This document shows positions 11,159 to 23,600 of a stretch of DNA of 64,000 bases, in pieces. Below the pieces are notes generated by a model. It was given only the letters and a program-made list of their open reading frames with translations, was not told the origin of the DNA and ran no database searches. Both the position numbers and the translations under genes were made by a program. This stretch comes from Drosophila miranda (lineage: Eukaryota > Arthropoda > Insecta > Diptera > Drosophilidae). The stretch spans positions 4,402,001 through 4,466,000 of the forward strand of contig NC_046676.1 of the NCBI RefSeq assembly GCF_003369915.1. The letters are read 5' to 3'. Each line of letters starts with the position of its first letter. The first letter of the stretch is position 1.

Positions 11159-14100
11159 GATGCCATCCCGTCGGCAATCGGCATCGGCATCGGCATCCGA
11201 CCTGGCAGAAAAAGTTGTTAATTGGAACTTAACAATCACTAAAAGCGTCTAATGGAATAGATGCGTGCTAGATGCCTGCTGTGGCCCACTGTGCGGGGCG
11301 GCTACCCGTTTACCCACACAGCGCTGCCGTCTCTTCGAGCCACGTCTTTATCTGCCAGCAAATGTAGAAATTAAGTTTCGCCTGGCCAGATGGACAGGGA
11401 CAGGCTATCCACTGGGCCCGTCAGTATCGTTTACGTGCCGCTGTTGCTGCTGCTGCTATTGCTGCTGCTGCTACTGTTGTCTGCAGCAGCAGAAACAATC
11501 AACATCAGCTTATTTGTCTGCTGGCCAAACATTTCAAAGCGAACCAGCAGCAGCATCTGCCCGTTGCCAGATAGCGGAGGCTTGTCATGACCATTCCTGG
11601 CTCCCTTTTGGAGAGTCGTGATTCTGCCGGCTTGCCCGCGGCATTCTTGTGGCAGCTTTTAGTCGTGGGCACCTCACTGGGATCGTTACTTGAAGGAATT
11701 ATTGGGGCAACTTCAAGAAATAGTTGCTCTCCCTCTCTCTCTTTCTCAAACTTTTCTTGTTGTTGCTGCTGCCTCTGCCTCGATTGTGGTTGACAGGCTA
11801 ACGAGGCAAAGGCTGTGTGTGTTTTTTGGTAGGGGTCTGCGGGTGACAGTTCCGTTTGCCGCACAGCCACCAGCACAGCTCCTTTGTGCCCCTGTCAACG
11901 CTAATGAAGCATCACATATACTTCTTACAGGTGCTCATGAGAGGTGAGGTGTGTGTTTCTCTGTGCATCTCTTTGATAACAACCAAGCTCAAAACAGCAA
12001 CAGCAACAGAAACAGCCACAGCCATAGCCATAGCCACACCGAAGAGCTTGGGGCATGGGACATGGGGCATGTGGCATGTGGCATGTGGCATGGGGCACTC
12101 TCTGTTCAGCTTAATTTGCAATGCTGACGTTAATCAATTGCAACGTTGCTCAGCGGGAGATGCAGCCTGTCATGGGCGGAGAGTATGCCATAAATTAACG
12201 GGGCGGCATGCCACGAACACAAGTGTTCGACATGGGTCGTTGCATGGCCAGGGACACCTGTTGGTGGTCACTTCCGTTTCGGCTTCACTTCTTGTTACTT
12301 TTGCTGTGCTTTGCTTTGCTTATGATTTGCAGCATCTTTTAGAAGCGTACACCGATATGCTCTTTAGATAAACCCAAAGGGAGCGTTCCGTTGCCTCCTC
12401 TGGGTACTTGAGCAGCCAGTCCCATAAATCTCGCACAAATTGCCATGCTCATGCTCAAGACCCTACTCCTCTACGTTTCTCAAACACTTGTCAGACACTT
12501 GTTACCATTAACATTAGTCTGCAACAAGAAGCCTCCGCCCTCAGTTACAAATAAAGCCAGGCGAGACATGTGCCCCCAAATAAATTTGTCAACGCCGCGC
12601 AAAGCCGCTTGGCTTTGCCCCGCTCCCCGATTGACACTTCACGCAGGCACACTCGCACTTTATCTGAACCGGAAGTCGCTTGTCAAACACTTTTCGACAT
12701 TTTTGGCCAGGAGTGTTGACGGGCGCACATCACATGTCATTTACAATTTTAAATGGAAGCTCTTCTTCCCTCGCTTCGTCTTCAGAACCCCAGCCTGCCA
12801 CAGAGCCACAAAATAGTGCGGCATACTTAATTCTTATTAAATCATGTGCGGCGCTGGGCGGGCACCGCAGACTTTGACAAACGTCGGCAGCAACAGGTCG
12901 GCGCGCGGAGGAGGCAGACGACTCCGCGTTTGGCCTTTCTCAAAATTTGGTGGGAAAATTACAACTTTGTTGGAGCTTCGAGCGATTATACAGTTAGCTG
13001 ACAAATTAGTTGCATTTTCTTAAGCGAGAAAATTACGATTAGAGAAGACATTTAGATAAACGCATAAATAAGAATAATCGTTTTTAGCACTCAATATTTT
13101 ATCTGGAATGGAGCCGATGTCTTAAACGACTTTTAATACGATATGAGATGATTTTAATATTAAACCCAGCGACAAAAAAACAGGCGCACTCTGAAATTGG
13201 ACGCAATTGTGACTTCTATAGTCGGGCGTTTTCGCAAATGTTATCCCATTAGTCTAATCTATATTTCAAACAAAAGTCCATACTAACTAACTCACTAACC
13301 AACAAGAAACCAATTAATTTTAAAATCATACGTTTGTAATGCTTCCTCGTCAATTTTGAACAAATTTAAGAAAAAATTCATTTTAAATGGAAAAACGGGT
13401 TCTTGCAACCAGCACAACATTTTTTCCAATAAGTTAATTTGTTTCCTGTAAACTATTGATAAACAATATAATTCTGAATTTTTTTTTTTATTATCGATTC
13501 TATTATTTAATATTTTGTGCTACCCATAATGGCAAGGGGGTAAGGAAAGGAAAATTGCTTAAATTGGTGTGATTCTGAGTGATTACGCACTACACTCCAG
13601 GATAAGTCCAACTTTAATCACATTGGACCCGATGCCTGGCGATGCTCGTAGAACAGGAGAATATAAATATAAGACTGAATCGCTTCAAATTTATTTCCAA
13701 ATTTCCTGAACTTTTTAGGTCACAACTTGGACAACAGTTCTGCAACAGATGATACATTTTGCATTTAAAAGATAATTATTTCCAGACAGTAAACTTAAAC
13801 TTAAAAGGATTTTAAGCCCGATTCATAGCTGCACTCATTAGCTTTTCAGAACTGCAAAGGAATAAAATAAAAAAAAACATTTGGATATAACTTACTTAAA
13901 AAAAAAAAAAAACACCCGCCTAAAAAGTAAATAATTTATTATAAAATGTTGAAAACTCAAGTGAAAACGAAGTATTTTAATTGATCTTAATTGGTGCACT
14001 TCCAACTAGGTCACGGTTTTGATTTAATTTTATTTAATTTAATTGCCACTTCTTTAGATCATTCTGCTCGATGATTGTTAAACACTTATCAAATATCATT

Positions 14101-17100
14101 TTTAGGTTATTTTCCATAAACAAAATTAAGTAGGAGTTTGGATTTCATTTGATTCCCATAGATAGAGAGGAAAATATCCATAAAAGCAATGAAAAATCTA
14201 TACCCTAAGACTGTTCGTTTCCACTGCACTCTGCCAAGTTCGTAGGTGCCTCAAATAAAAGGCCATGCCATCTACATACAAATGGCATGCATTTATCGAA
14301 TCGGGGTCTGTGCAGTGCCTGGGCTCGTGCATTCTAATGGGCAAACCAGGTTAGCGGTTTCTTCCCAGACTGCCTGCCACGCTGCGTATGCGTAATATTT
14401 ATGTGGCGACATTGCTGCTGCCGCTGCCGTCGTTGTCGTTCTCGGTGTGTGGCTGCCTTTCCCTCACATGTGGCACCGTTCCAACTGCCACAAAAGCATC
14501 ACATGGCATAAATAAACAAATTTCTCTGGGCGGTGCGTTGGCTGCCGCGCCGGGCCGCTCCTGCTTTGTATGTGCAACATGAAAATTGCATTAGAATCTG
14601 ACTGGGGCAAGTCGGAGGCAGAGGCACCCACGCGGCTTCTGTCCGCCCTCGCACTTATGGTAGCTCTGCCAACATTCACGCGTAATGAGCAATTAAAAAG
14701 AACCATAACTTAATTAAAGATGCAGAAACGGAAAGGGAAAGGAAGCAGCTACCACTCAAGGGAATTTCGGCATTGATCGAGGGTCCATCTGCGAAGTGTT
14801 CTGCCAAATTGTCGCGCCTTTGCTGCTGTTTATTTGTAGTCTTGCCGCCCCATTTAACGTTCACAAGGTTGTTCATTGGGCTGTTTATTGAGTACTTAAA
14901 TGGTCGAAAGCAGCATGGCCATGCCCCGTTCTTTGGCATCAGCTAATTACTTGTTTTTGGCTGGAAAACTTTTAGGAGCAACTGCTGTAACCTTAATTAG
15001 GGACACATTTGCACGAAATTTCCTTTCAATTAGAGACAGATTTTCCGAAGCAGGACAGAACCTCACGAGTGCCGTCAAGCCGTCCGCAGAGCGGATTGAA
15101 GGAGGATTAAGGCGGCCAAAGGTCAAGTCAGCTGCCCTTAATGTGCTTTAAATGTGCTCCCTCTGCTTCTCTGCCCCTGTGTGGCAGTGTGGCAGTGCTA
15201 CAACTTGGTAAATCCTGGCTAGCTAGTTTCGGGGCAACAATCCAAGAGTGGCATAAATAATGCAGAATGTTTCATAAATACACCCAAAGGGCGATACCAG
15301 CCACGCAGCACAGACAGAGGCGGCAACAAATAAAGTAAACTACTGTACGTTCTGCTCCTCCCTCCGCCTGCTTTTCCTTCCTGGAATTGGTGTCCGTTTC
15401 TCTGGCTGTTTTAACAAATGTCCATATTCACAGGGTTGCCTCAACTGAGTGGCAGCCATACAGACAGATAGATAGCCATGCCAGTGGCATTCCCAGTCTA
15501 TAATTTGTATGGATACGTCCTTCCAATCTATTTCCGAACCCAGGAGTTCGCCATTGGCTTATTTTCAGTAAGCTAGCGGGCAATCTTAATCCAGAAACTA
15601 ATTTAAGTTCGCAGTTTTCGTGCCGCCACATAATCCTCTGCTCCGGTTTGCCTTTGAGCTGAGCTCCAATCAAAGAAGAGTGAATCCCATCTGCGGTGCC
15701 ATTAAATCCTTTGAATTTCGACTTTGGTCCAGTTGATTAAGTATGCATAAACAGCAATTATGCTGCCCCAGAGCCACGCCAGCGTAATTTATGCTAAGTT
15801 ATGGCGTATTATATCTATTGCCGGACGGACCGGACGGAACCCATTTTGCCTTCTTCTATTACCAAAGACCGACACGACATAGAACGGGATTCGGGGAACT
15901 GGGTAAAAGCTAAAAAATATACAGCGAAAAGAGTAGACAACAAAATCCATACATTAAGCAGAGTCCTTTCAACAAAGTCTCGGCAATTAAAACGCCTTAT
16001 TGAAGAAGCTACCTCCTTATAAAAGAAAGCTTTTGTTGGCTTTTCTCACGTTGTAGCCCTTTTTTGCGGCTTCAAAATTGCAGGTAATTAAGGGACCGCC
16101 CCAAGGCATTACATAGAATGGGGGAATAGGTTGGGAAGGAGAGCATAATTCAGTGTCTGAAAATTCATTTCGGCATTTTCGCTTCCCTTTTAGACGTTCC
16201 TCTCCTCTTCCGGTTGGATGAATATCCTTCTTCTGTTCTTTCTTAAGGGTTTTGCTTGGTTTCTTTTTTTTATGAAGTCCATCATCCCCCACTCAGCTCT
16301 CCTCTTAAGAAAAATTGAGTGTGAATCGTGTTTATTGCGCAAGTGTCTATAAGCATTTCCCCAATTCAGGTCTAATTGAGTAGCGACTGAATGCTTTTCT
16401 TCTTGCATGCCACTCCCACACTTGCATGCAGTCGGTGTGCTTGTCTGCCAAAGACACCCGATACAAAATGAATTAACACAATCAAGTCGGTAGAAAAATA
16501 GCCAACATATACCAATAGATTTGCGCCGAGAGTGGATGAAATTAAATGAAATATTCTCATATTTAAATTAACATATTTTCCTACAAATTTTGTATATTTT
16601 ATTTATTTGAAAGTATTTTATAATTAGATCAAATATGGACCGTATTAAAAAGAGTTTTGTATTTGAACAAATTTATGTTTACATTAAAGTTAATTCTAAT
16701 TTATTTCACTATGTTTGTCTTTAGAAACCAAATATACATATGGCTGATTATCTCTAAACAGAGACCCATCACAGGAATGTACCAAATTGTAGAATGTCAC
16801 ATGCACGGAAGCAGTTTGCCGGAATCTCTCTGTGTCATAAATAATCAAAAATGTTTTGGCTGAGAGCGCATGTTGCATTTGGTTAACCCAGTTGGCATGA
16901 AATATGTAAAATAATACAGCCATGCGAACAACAATAACCAAATTCCGTTGCTTATCAGGGCGGGGGCATCGCTCCAGCTCCTCGTGGCATGACCCACACT
17001 TTCCGGACCACAGAGCCACTGTGAACATTTGCCATAATTTCCATAATTTGCAAACTGCTCCAAGTCACAGATGCAGATGGCTGCCTCTCACCCACGGGAA

Positions 17101-19116
17101 TCCACATGGGAAGAGATTTTTCTGGGCCACCCGCTCCGCAGTCGCGTACAGGGAGATAACTTTTGGCCAAGTTTATTGAATTATCCGGCAGTGGACGGTT
17201 GGTTGGGCAACTTTGACTGCAGCGATAAATTGGCAACATCATTTTAATTGGCTCCGAGCCGTGCAATCAAAGCAGTTGCCGATAACACACGAAACCAAAA
17301 GCTCCAAGCAGTTCCTTTGAAACTTACTTGGTATTGGGCTTGCAACGGACTTGGCGTTGCTCTTGCCGTTGCTGTTGCCTTTGCTGTTGCCGTGGCCTGT
17401 AGCCTGTGGGCGAAAAGGCGAATCAGATAAGCACTAAATGACAAGAACACAATGTGGCCCGAGGGGAGTGGCCGGCCGGCAAACAAGAGGAGCCCCAGGC
17501 CGCAGGCACACGCATGCTTGCCTTGTAATGGCATTGTGATTGTATCTGACAGATACATTTGTGGGGGGCGCACACAAACAGAGTCATTTGTTTGGCACGC
17601 AGACTTATGCTCATGTGTCGACGATGTCAACCGAAGCCTAATTAAATATCGGGCAACCTCAACGAGTTTCCCAGTTCGATGTTCGAGCCACAAGAACTGC
17701 ACTAACACTGAATTAATTAACCGAATAAGTTCAACTTCATTAGCAGCCACCCAGCCGAGGCTCTTCGTCCAGCTACATCGAGTTTCCACTAACAACAAAA
17801 GTTGCCAACTGGCGGAAAAGTTTATGATCTGACCTCGACAGCGAGGGAAGACAGAAATAAAGATAAAGAAAAAGAGTAAGGAAGGAGTGATGGGGACGGC
17901 CACTTGTTAGTGACAACAGGTTCACATTTAGCACGCGCCACTGTCACTATCACTACCACTGCTGCTCTTTAGCCGTGTCTGTATCTCTAAGATACATTTA
18001 ATTAATATTTGATACCGCCCAGAGCCCGGACAGACCAGGCAGACTAAGTGCAGGCTATCTGCGATTGACGCGTTCTATATACGTTTTCTGGCCATTGGTT
18101 CTGATTAGATTCAGCTCGAATCGGAATCGGTGCGCGCTGGTTTGGCCCCGACCATCCCGATTAGTTGACCAACACTTCACCGGACCCTTGGGCTGCCCAA
18201 CTTTCGAGTTTAATTAAAAACTTTGGTCCGACATGAAGAACTTACAAGAGGAATTATGTCAACTTCGAGAGCGAGGCATTTCCTGGGTTGTCGGCTTGGC
18301 TTTAATCGTCTTGAGACTGTTGTGTTTTCTTCTCCCCACAAACTGCCTTCCAGTTACAAATTACGCTACATTAAATTGCAATATATCACAAATAAATTCA
18401 AATCAGACAACAAAAGCCCACGAAAAAGTTCTGAGCAAACCTCTGACTCGCACCGCGAACTTTTCCTTTGTCCGAGCTGTGGGCCGTGCCACATTAGGCG
18501 CAAACTTTCTCGAATTGAGAGCGACTCAAACACAAAGTTACAGCTGACCCGAGTCGCACTGAGAATTATTGAACCACGGCGACTATTGTTCGACTATTAT
18601 GCGGGCGAGGGACAGGGCGGAGGAGGTGGAAATGTCAAGTGAGACGAGCCACTGACACTGCCACAACGTCAACGACAACAACAACAAAGCAGCAGGAGTG
18701 CTCGGGGAAGCAGCAATTGGAATAGCAGCTGCCACAAAGGCATCCGAGACAGCAGCTATACTCGTAGTTACAGCTACAGAAGGAGAAGAAACAACATCAG
18801 CATCACAAGCCGCATGAGCTGTGGCTGCAAAACAGCAGTGTCCCAAATAACAAAAGCAACAATAACAGAAGCTACCTCAAGCAACAATAACAGAAGAAGA
18901 AACTCCAGCAAACGCGATCTCCACGGTCACTGCAGTTTATGGGTAGATTCCATGATGACGCACGGGACATTCGTGCTTATTTTAAAGAATAGGACAAAAC
19001 AAAAGGGATTTTTATTCTGACAATAGACTTAACACATGTATCTCTTAATTAGCTCTTTAATTTGTGCTAAAAAACAAGTTATTTTATGTGTGAATTTGAA
19101 TATGAGTAAGACCTAG

Positions 19117-19252
19117 AAGAAAGCTGTTCCGACCTCATAAGGTGGTATACTTATGTATTCTAGATCAGCATCAATAGACGAGCCTGTTCGTCCGTCCGTG
19201 TTGCTTGATTGTCCACCTATTTATCAGAGAGTATAAAAGCTAGAGCGACCAC
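19117..19252 (+). mobile_element. Diverged DINE-1-like fragment
   Basis: Matches in diverged form the module at about 53959-54110 and the distal part of the full elements: CATAAGGT, GATCAGCATCAATAGAC, GTCCGTCCGT and TATAAAAGCTAGAG occur in the same order. It is an old truncated copy just left of a full-length one. Confidence 0.6.
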
Positions 19253-19523
19253 ACAGATAAAAGTGTGTTTAAAATTAAAAACAAAATTTAACAAAAAATG
19301 TAAACGGATAAAATCGAATTTATAAGAATCTCCCAAAAGGTTCGTCCGATTAATATGTACATCTTAAAATACTGTCAGGTCAGAGTACCACGTATGTATA
19401 CAGAAGAGCCGCGGCCCTAGCCGCATCTCACAATGGTTTTCCGGCTGGTTTTAAATTCAACTTTAAGCATATTGGCATATTGTGGAATAATATATCTCTT
19501 ACGGGAGATAATAATATAGAAAA

Positions 19524-20627
19524 ACGAGGAAGAACGTTGTGAGTTGCTGCGGACACCGCAGCTCTACGGTTATACCCGATACTAAGTCAGTATGGCTCTC
19601 CTCCGGCAGACGCCGCTAATATTAAACGACACGACAAAGAGTGCGTGCGAGAAAGACAGAAAATCAGTCTGAGCGTGACGTCGGGCGCTGCGTAGCCACT
19701 GCAAATTGATTTGTTCCTATTGGCTATAAAAATGATCTGATCTGATCCAGATTCAGCAATCTGATAGATATGGTCATTATCTATGATTCTGCGTTTTTAG
19801 TTTTCTCGAATGTGCAATATTGTGGATGCAACAGATTTTCGTCCTTTGTGTGGGCGGAAAGGGGTGGGGCGAAATTTTGAGATACACGTTTTATAGTATA
19901 ATCTAACAGGAGTGCGGATACCAAATTTGGTTACTCTAGCCTTAATAGTCTCTGAGATTTTTTAATATCCCGAGATTTTCGTCCTTTGCGGGGGCGGAAG
20001 GGGGTGTGGCGAAATTTTGAAACAAACTCGTCTCGGTCCGATATATTAGGAGTGTGGATACCAAATTTGGTTGCTCTAGCTTTTGTAGTCTCTGAGATCT
20101 AGGCGCTAATGTTTTACTCTAAGCAAAGCCGCCTATGCTACGTGTGTGTTAGAGAGAGACAGGGCGAGAAAAAATGAAATTGTTTTCTTGATGCTGGCTA
20201 TAATAATGATACGATCCAATTCAGATTCCGCAGTCTTAAAGATATGGTCATTCTCTACAATTCTACAATTTTTGGTTTTCTCATATCTTTAAAATTGTGG
20301 ATGCCACAGATTTTCGTCTTTTGTGGGGGCGGAAGTGGGCGGGGCGAAGTTTTGAAATATTTTTGTAGCAGTGACATATCACAGAAGTCTGGATCCAAAA
20401 CATCGTTGCTCTAGCTCTTATAGTCTTTGAGCACTAGGCGCTGAAGGGGACGGACAGACGGACGGACGGACGGACAGACAGACAGGGCTCAATCGACTCG
20501 GCTATTGATGCTGATCAAGAATATATATACTTTATGGGGTCGGAAACGATTCCTTCTGGACGTTACACACATCCACTTTTACCACAAATCTAATATACCC
20601 CAATACTCATTTTGAGTATCGGGTATA
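19524..20627 (+). mobile_element. DINE-1-like (Helentron) element, full-length copy A
   Basis: Begins ACGAGGAAGAACGTTGTGAG, then a short hairpin and TATACCCGATACT. It ends with AGTATCGGGTATA, the inverse of that motif, so the two form subterminal inverted repeats. Inside are three diverged copies of a module that reads TTTTCGTCCTTTG then GGGGCGGAAG, GGCGAAATTTTGA, GGATACCAAATTTGG and AGTCTCTGAG. A GACGGACAGAC-type stretch near 20450-20485 is (GTCY)n on the other strand, the mark of DINE-1/mini-me elements. No transposase; non-autonomous. Confidence 0.8.
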
Positions 20628-23600
20628 ATGACTATAAAATACTAAACAAAATACCGACCAGATTAACTATTTCTGATTTGTAGAGGATTTCACATCCAAG
20701 CTAATGCAATTGTATGGCAATTGGTTAAATTAGTTAAGTTTCAATCAATTTGGAAAATAATACATATAAGTATGGAAATATGCTTACCAAATTTGTTGGT
20801 ATCGGTGGACCGTTCCATGGTAACTTAGTCAAACATATAAATTTGAATTGCGACGACACCATGTATTGTATGTATGTAACGGCAGAAGAAACAGTAGTTA
20901 CGAGTATTGAATGAAGAAACAAAAGAATACCCATAGTACTAATGAACAAAGATAGCTGGGCTATCGCATCAGCAATAGAAAATTCTGAAAATACAGAAAC
21001 AGAACAAACAGCAACAACAACAAAAACAGAAACAACAATAGAGTCGAGAACATCAACAACTTGGCATTTCCATATGAAAGGAGCAACAATTGTCTGAAGG
21101 AAAAGTAAATTGCGAATGAAATGGAATATGAAAATCAAACTGCCTTCCAAACTGCCTCTCCCCTCCCCTCCCCAACCATCCCATGCCGTTTACATTAGAA
21201 CGGATGGCTGGCTGACAGACAGAGGTGGAGGAACTCTGAATGGCTACAGATATTGGATATTGGACGGTTGACAAGGTGGCGGGGGCAAGCCAATTCGACT
21301 CACGCAGCTGACAATGGGCGTGCGTGTGCCCCTTGCCGTGGCATGCCTTTGAACTGGGCTTAGTCAATTGTAAACACATTTTAAACAAAACTCAGCGAGA
21401 CGTGCGGAAAATTTCAGATATGAAAAGTGAAAAGTGCGCTGCCTAAGCCAATTTGTGTAGAGGCCAATATTCTGGAATTTCACGTACAAGGGGAAGAACA
21501 GGGGTCGCCAAAACAATGTTATTGATATGAATTGGGCTCGTCCCGCAGACGGCTCGGAAGGAAGTGAAAGTGCGTGAGCAGCCAAGTAATTTTTTGGCTG
21601 CTGCGTGCCCTGAAAGCAATAATTCCACGGCTAATTTGAGCATTTTCTGCGGGACGAGTGGACAGGGTGGAAATCCGAAGTGGTGTGGGGTCAATGGGAA
21701 ATCATAAATAAGAATTAACACTCCACAATGGCGAATCAAGAGTGCAAAGAGAGCACACACAAATGCTTTCAGGATAGTTCTTATTAATTCGTTCGATAGA
21801 TATCATAAATAACAATTAAAACTTGAAACCAAACTAAATTAAACCGTATTAGGCATCCATTCATACGTCTGTAACCTCTTCTGAATAAAAGGAAGATTCA
21901 ACTTATAATCAATAGGAATAAATTGGTCTCTGATGTAGAACTCGATCCTGCTACTTCGTAGTTTGGGGTTTCCCATTCAGTTTGTACACAAAGGCTATCC
22001 TGTGCTAATTGCTACCTTTTCGGTCCGATTTCAGGCACATCTGAGCAAACACAAATTAGAGAGCCTTTGCGATACTTTCGCAAATACTTTGTCCAATTTT
22101 AAAGCATGGGTTTAGCCCACAAACTAACTTGAAATTGGGCAAAACACTCATTTAAAATACATTCTGGCTGAGAAATCAGTTCCACTTAATGCACGATATT
22201 TCTTGCGAACTGCTGGAACTTTAATACACAATATGTAGCCTATAAAATGGATTGGCTTGACGTTTTTGTTTTTAATTAAAGCCAGCTTACTCTGCACCAT
22301 TCCCAACGCTCTAATTGGCATAGAAAATATTTGTGGAAAATCTTGTTTCCTAGCAACAAACAGAAAAACGGGAAACAGGAAATAATCAAATTTTGGGTAG
22401 AGCACGCCTCAAATGAAATTATTGTTGGAATTATTTGAAGAGCCTTGCCAGACCGAGCGACGGAAAAGCAAATTCCCACTTCCCAAAAGAAAGTTGCTAC
22501 CAAAACAATAGCAATATAAAAGAAATTTGCAGTTCTGCCCCTCCAACCCCTCCAACCCCTCCAAAAAACCCCGCGACCGAAATCTCGGGGAAAAGTTGTT
22601 GAAATCAAAGTACGAGTACATAAGCAGAACAACAAATAAGCGCCATTAAAATACGAATATTCGTATTTTCTTTTGGGGCCAGCTCTCGCTTTGGCCAAAT
22701 GACAAAGTTAAATAAGGCAAAGAGAGGGGTGGCTGGGGACAGGGCGTAGCTGTGGGGTTGATAAAGCTTGTTGGCAAGACTGTCACACTTTGAAAAGGAT
22801 ACAGCACATGAAATGTGGCTTTGAGCAGCTACTCTTATTGTAATACCCTCTCAGAGGTATTATGATTTTGGGAAGATACTTTCAATGCAGAGGAGGCCCA
22901 AAAGCCTAATTGGTGGGCCGACGGAGTTCGATAAATAGATAAATAAGTAATAAATAAGTAAAATAATTTTTAAGTTCAGTACATACAAGCACTCCGAGAA
23001 AAGAACCATAGCGTAGTCAAAAATTAAATTAAATATTCGATTTTTGAATACAAACAAACTGAAATTAAATGGAATTCATTGCGACTTAAGCGTAAATGTA
23101 ACAAGGAGTGGCCAAGCCGGCCCTTTGCAGGAGCAGTGGCTAGCAACGGGGAACAGCAGATAAACATCTGTAACAGCAGAACGAGATGAACAGCAGATGA
23201 AGAGCAGATAAGCAGCAACGGCAGAGGGAGAGGGACAGCACAGCAGGAAAGAAAAGGAACAGCAAAAAGAGTTGAAGAAAGAGAATGAAAATAACTAATT
23301 GTAACTTACATTCACCAGCCGACCGCGATTTAATGTCATCGATAAACTACGTACATATGTATGTATATATATAAAATAATATTTTACATAAATTTATGAG
23401 ATCTTTTTTAAATACAACATACTATTAGATAAATACAAACATAAACTTTTTAGCTTAATATGTTAATTTGAATACGAAATAAATTTACTTTAAATATGAA
23501 ATATATTTCTTTTAAATATTAAATTTATTTACTTTTACTTTTTTTATTCATATTTTTATTAATTTACTAAATTGAATATAATACCTTTTTTAACTACGAA

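Larger units (their letters stand above)
8340..19116. other. Long non-coding stretch (possible hec intron 1, first half)
   Basis: No coding region supported. It contains simple repeats at 9188-9223 (TGTATC), 11043-11069 (CCGGCA) and 11111-11158 (CCAT), CTG/CAG-rich sequence at 11430-11500, GGCATGTGG-type repeats near 12055-12095, and CAA/CAG-rich sequence near 18660-18900. Several open frames of 60-220 codons here have low-complexity composition and overlap frames on the other strand. The length and long non-coding tracts suit a neuronal gene's regulatory intron. Confidence 0.5.

Noticed and set aside
11856..12371. 171-codon plus-strand frame
   Set aside because: Built from ACAGCA and GGCATG simple repeats (Thr-Ala and Gly-Met-Trp-His runs). 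Not protein-like at its ends.
17244..17903. 219-codon minus-strand frame in the long non-coding stretch
   Set aside because: No family motif, Ala/Thr simple-repeat segment, overlapping frames on the other strand, and no splice or promoter context, despite a hydrophobic start.
18223..18642. 139-codon plus-strand frame starting MVRHEELTRG
   Set aside because: It overlaps a second frame of similar length, has no motif, and ends in a Gly run from GGA repeats. It could be part of an untranslated exon, but nothing supports translation.
20734..21150. 138-codon hydrophobic minus-strand frame
   Set aside because: It is the complement of CAA/GAA-rich sequence, which yields Val/Ile/Phe runs by chance. 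No conserved membrane-protein pattern.
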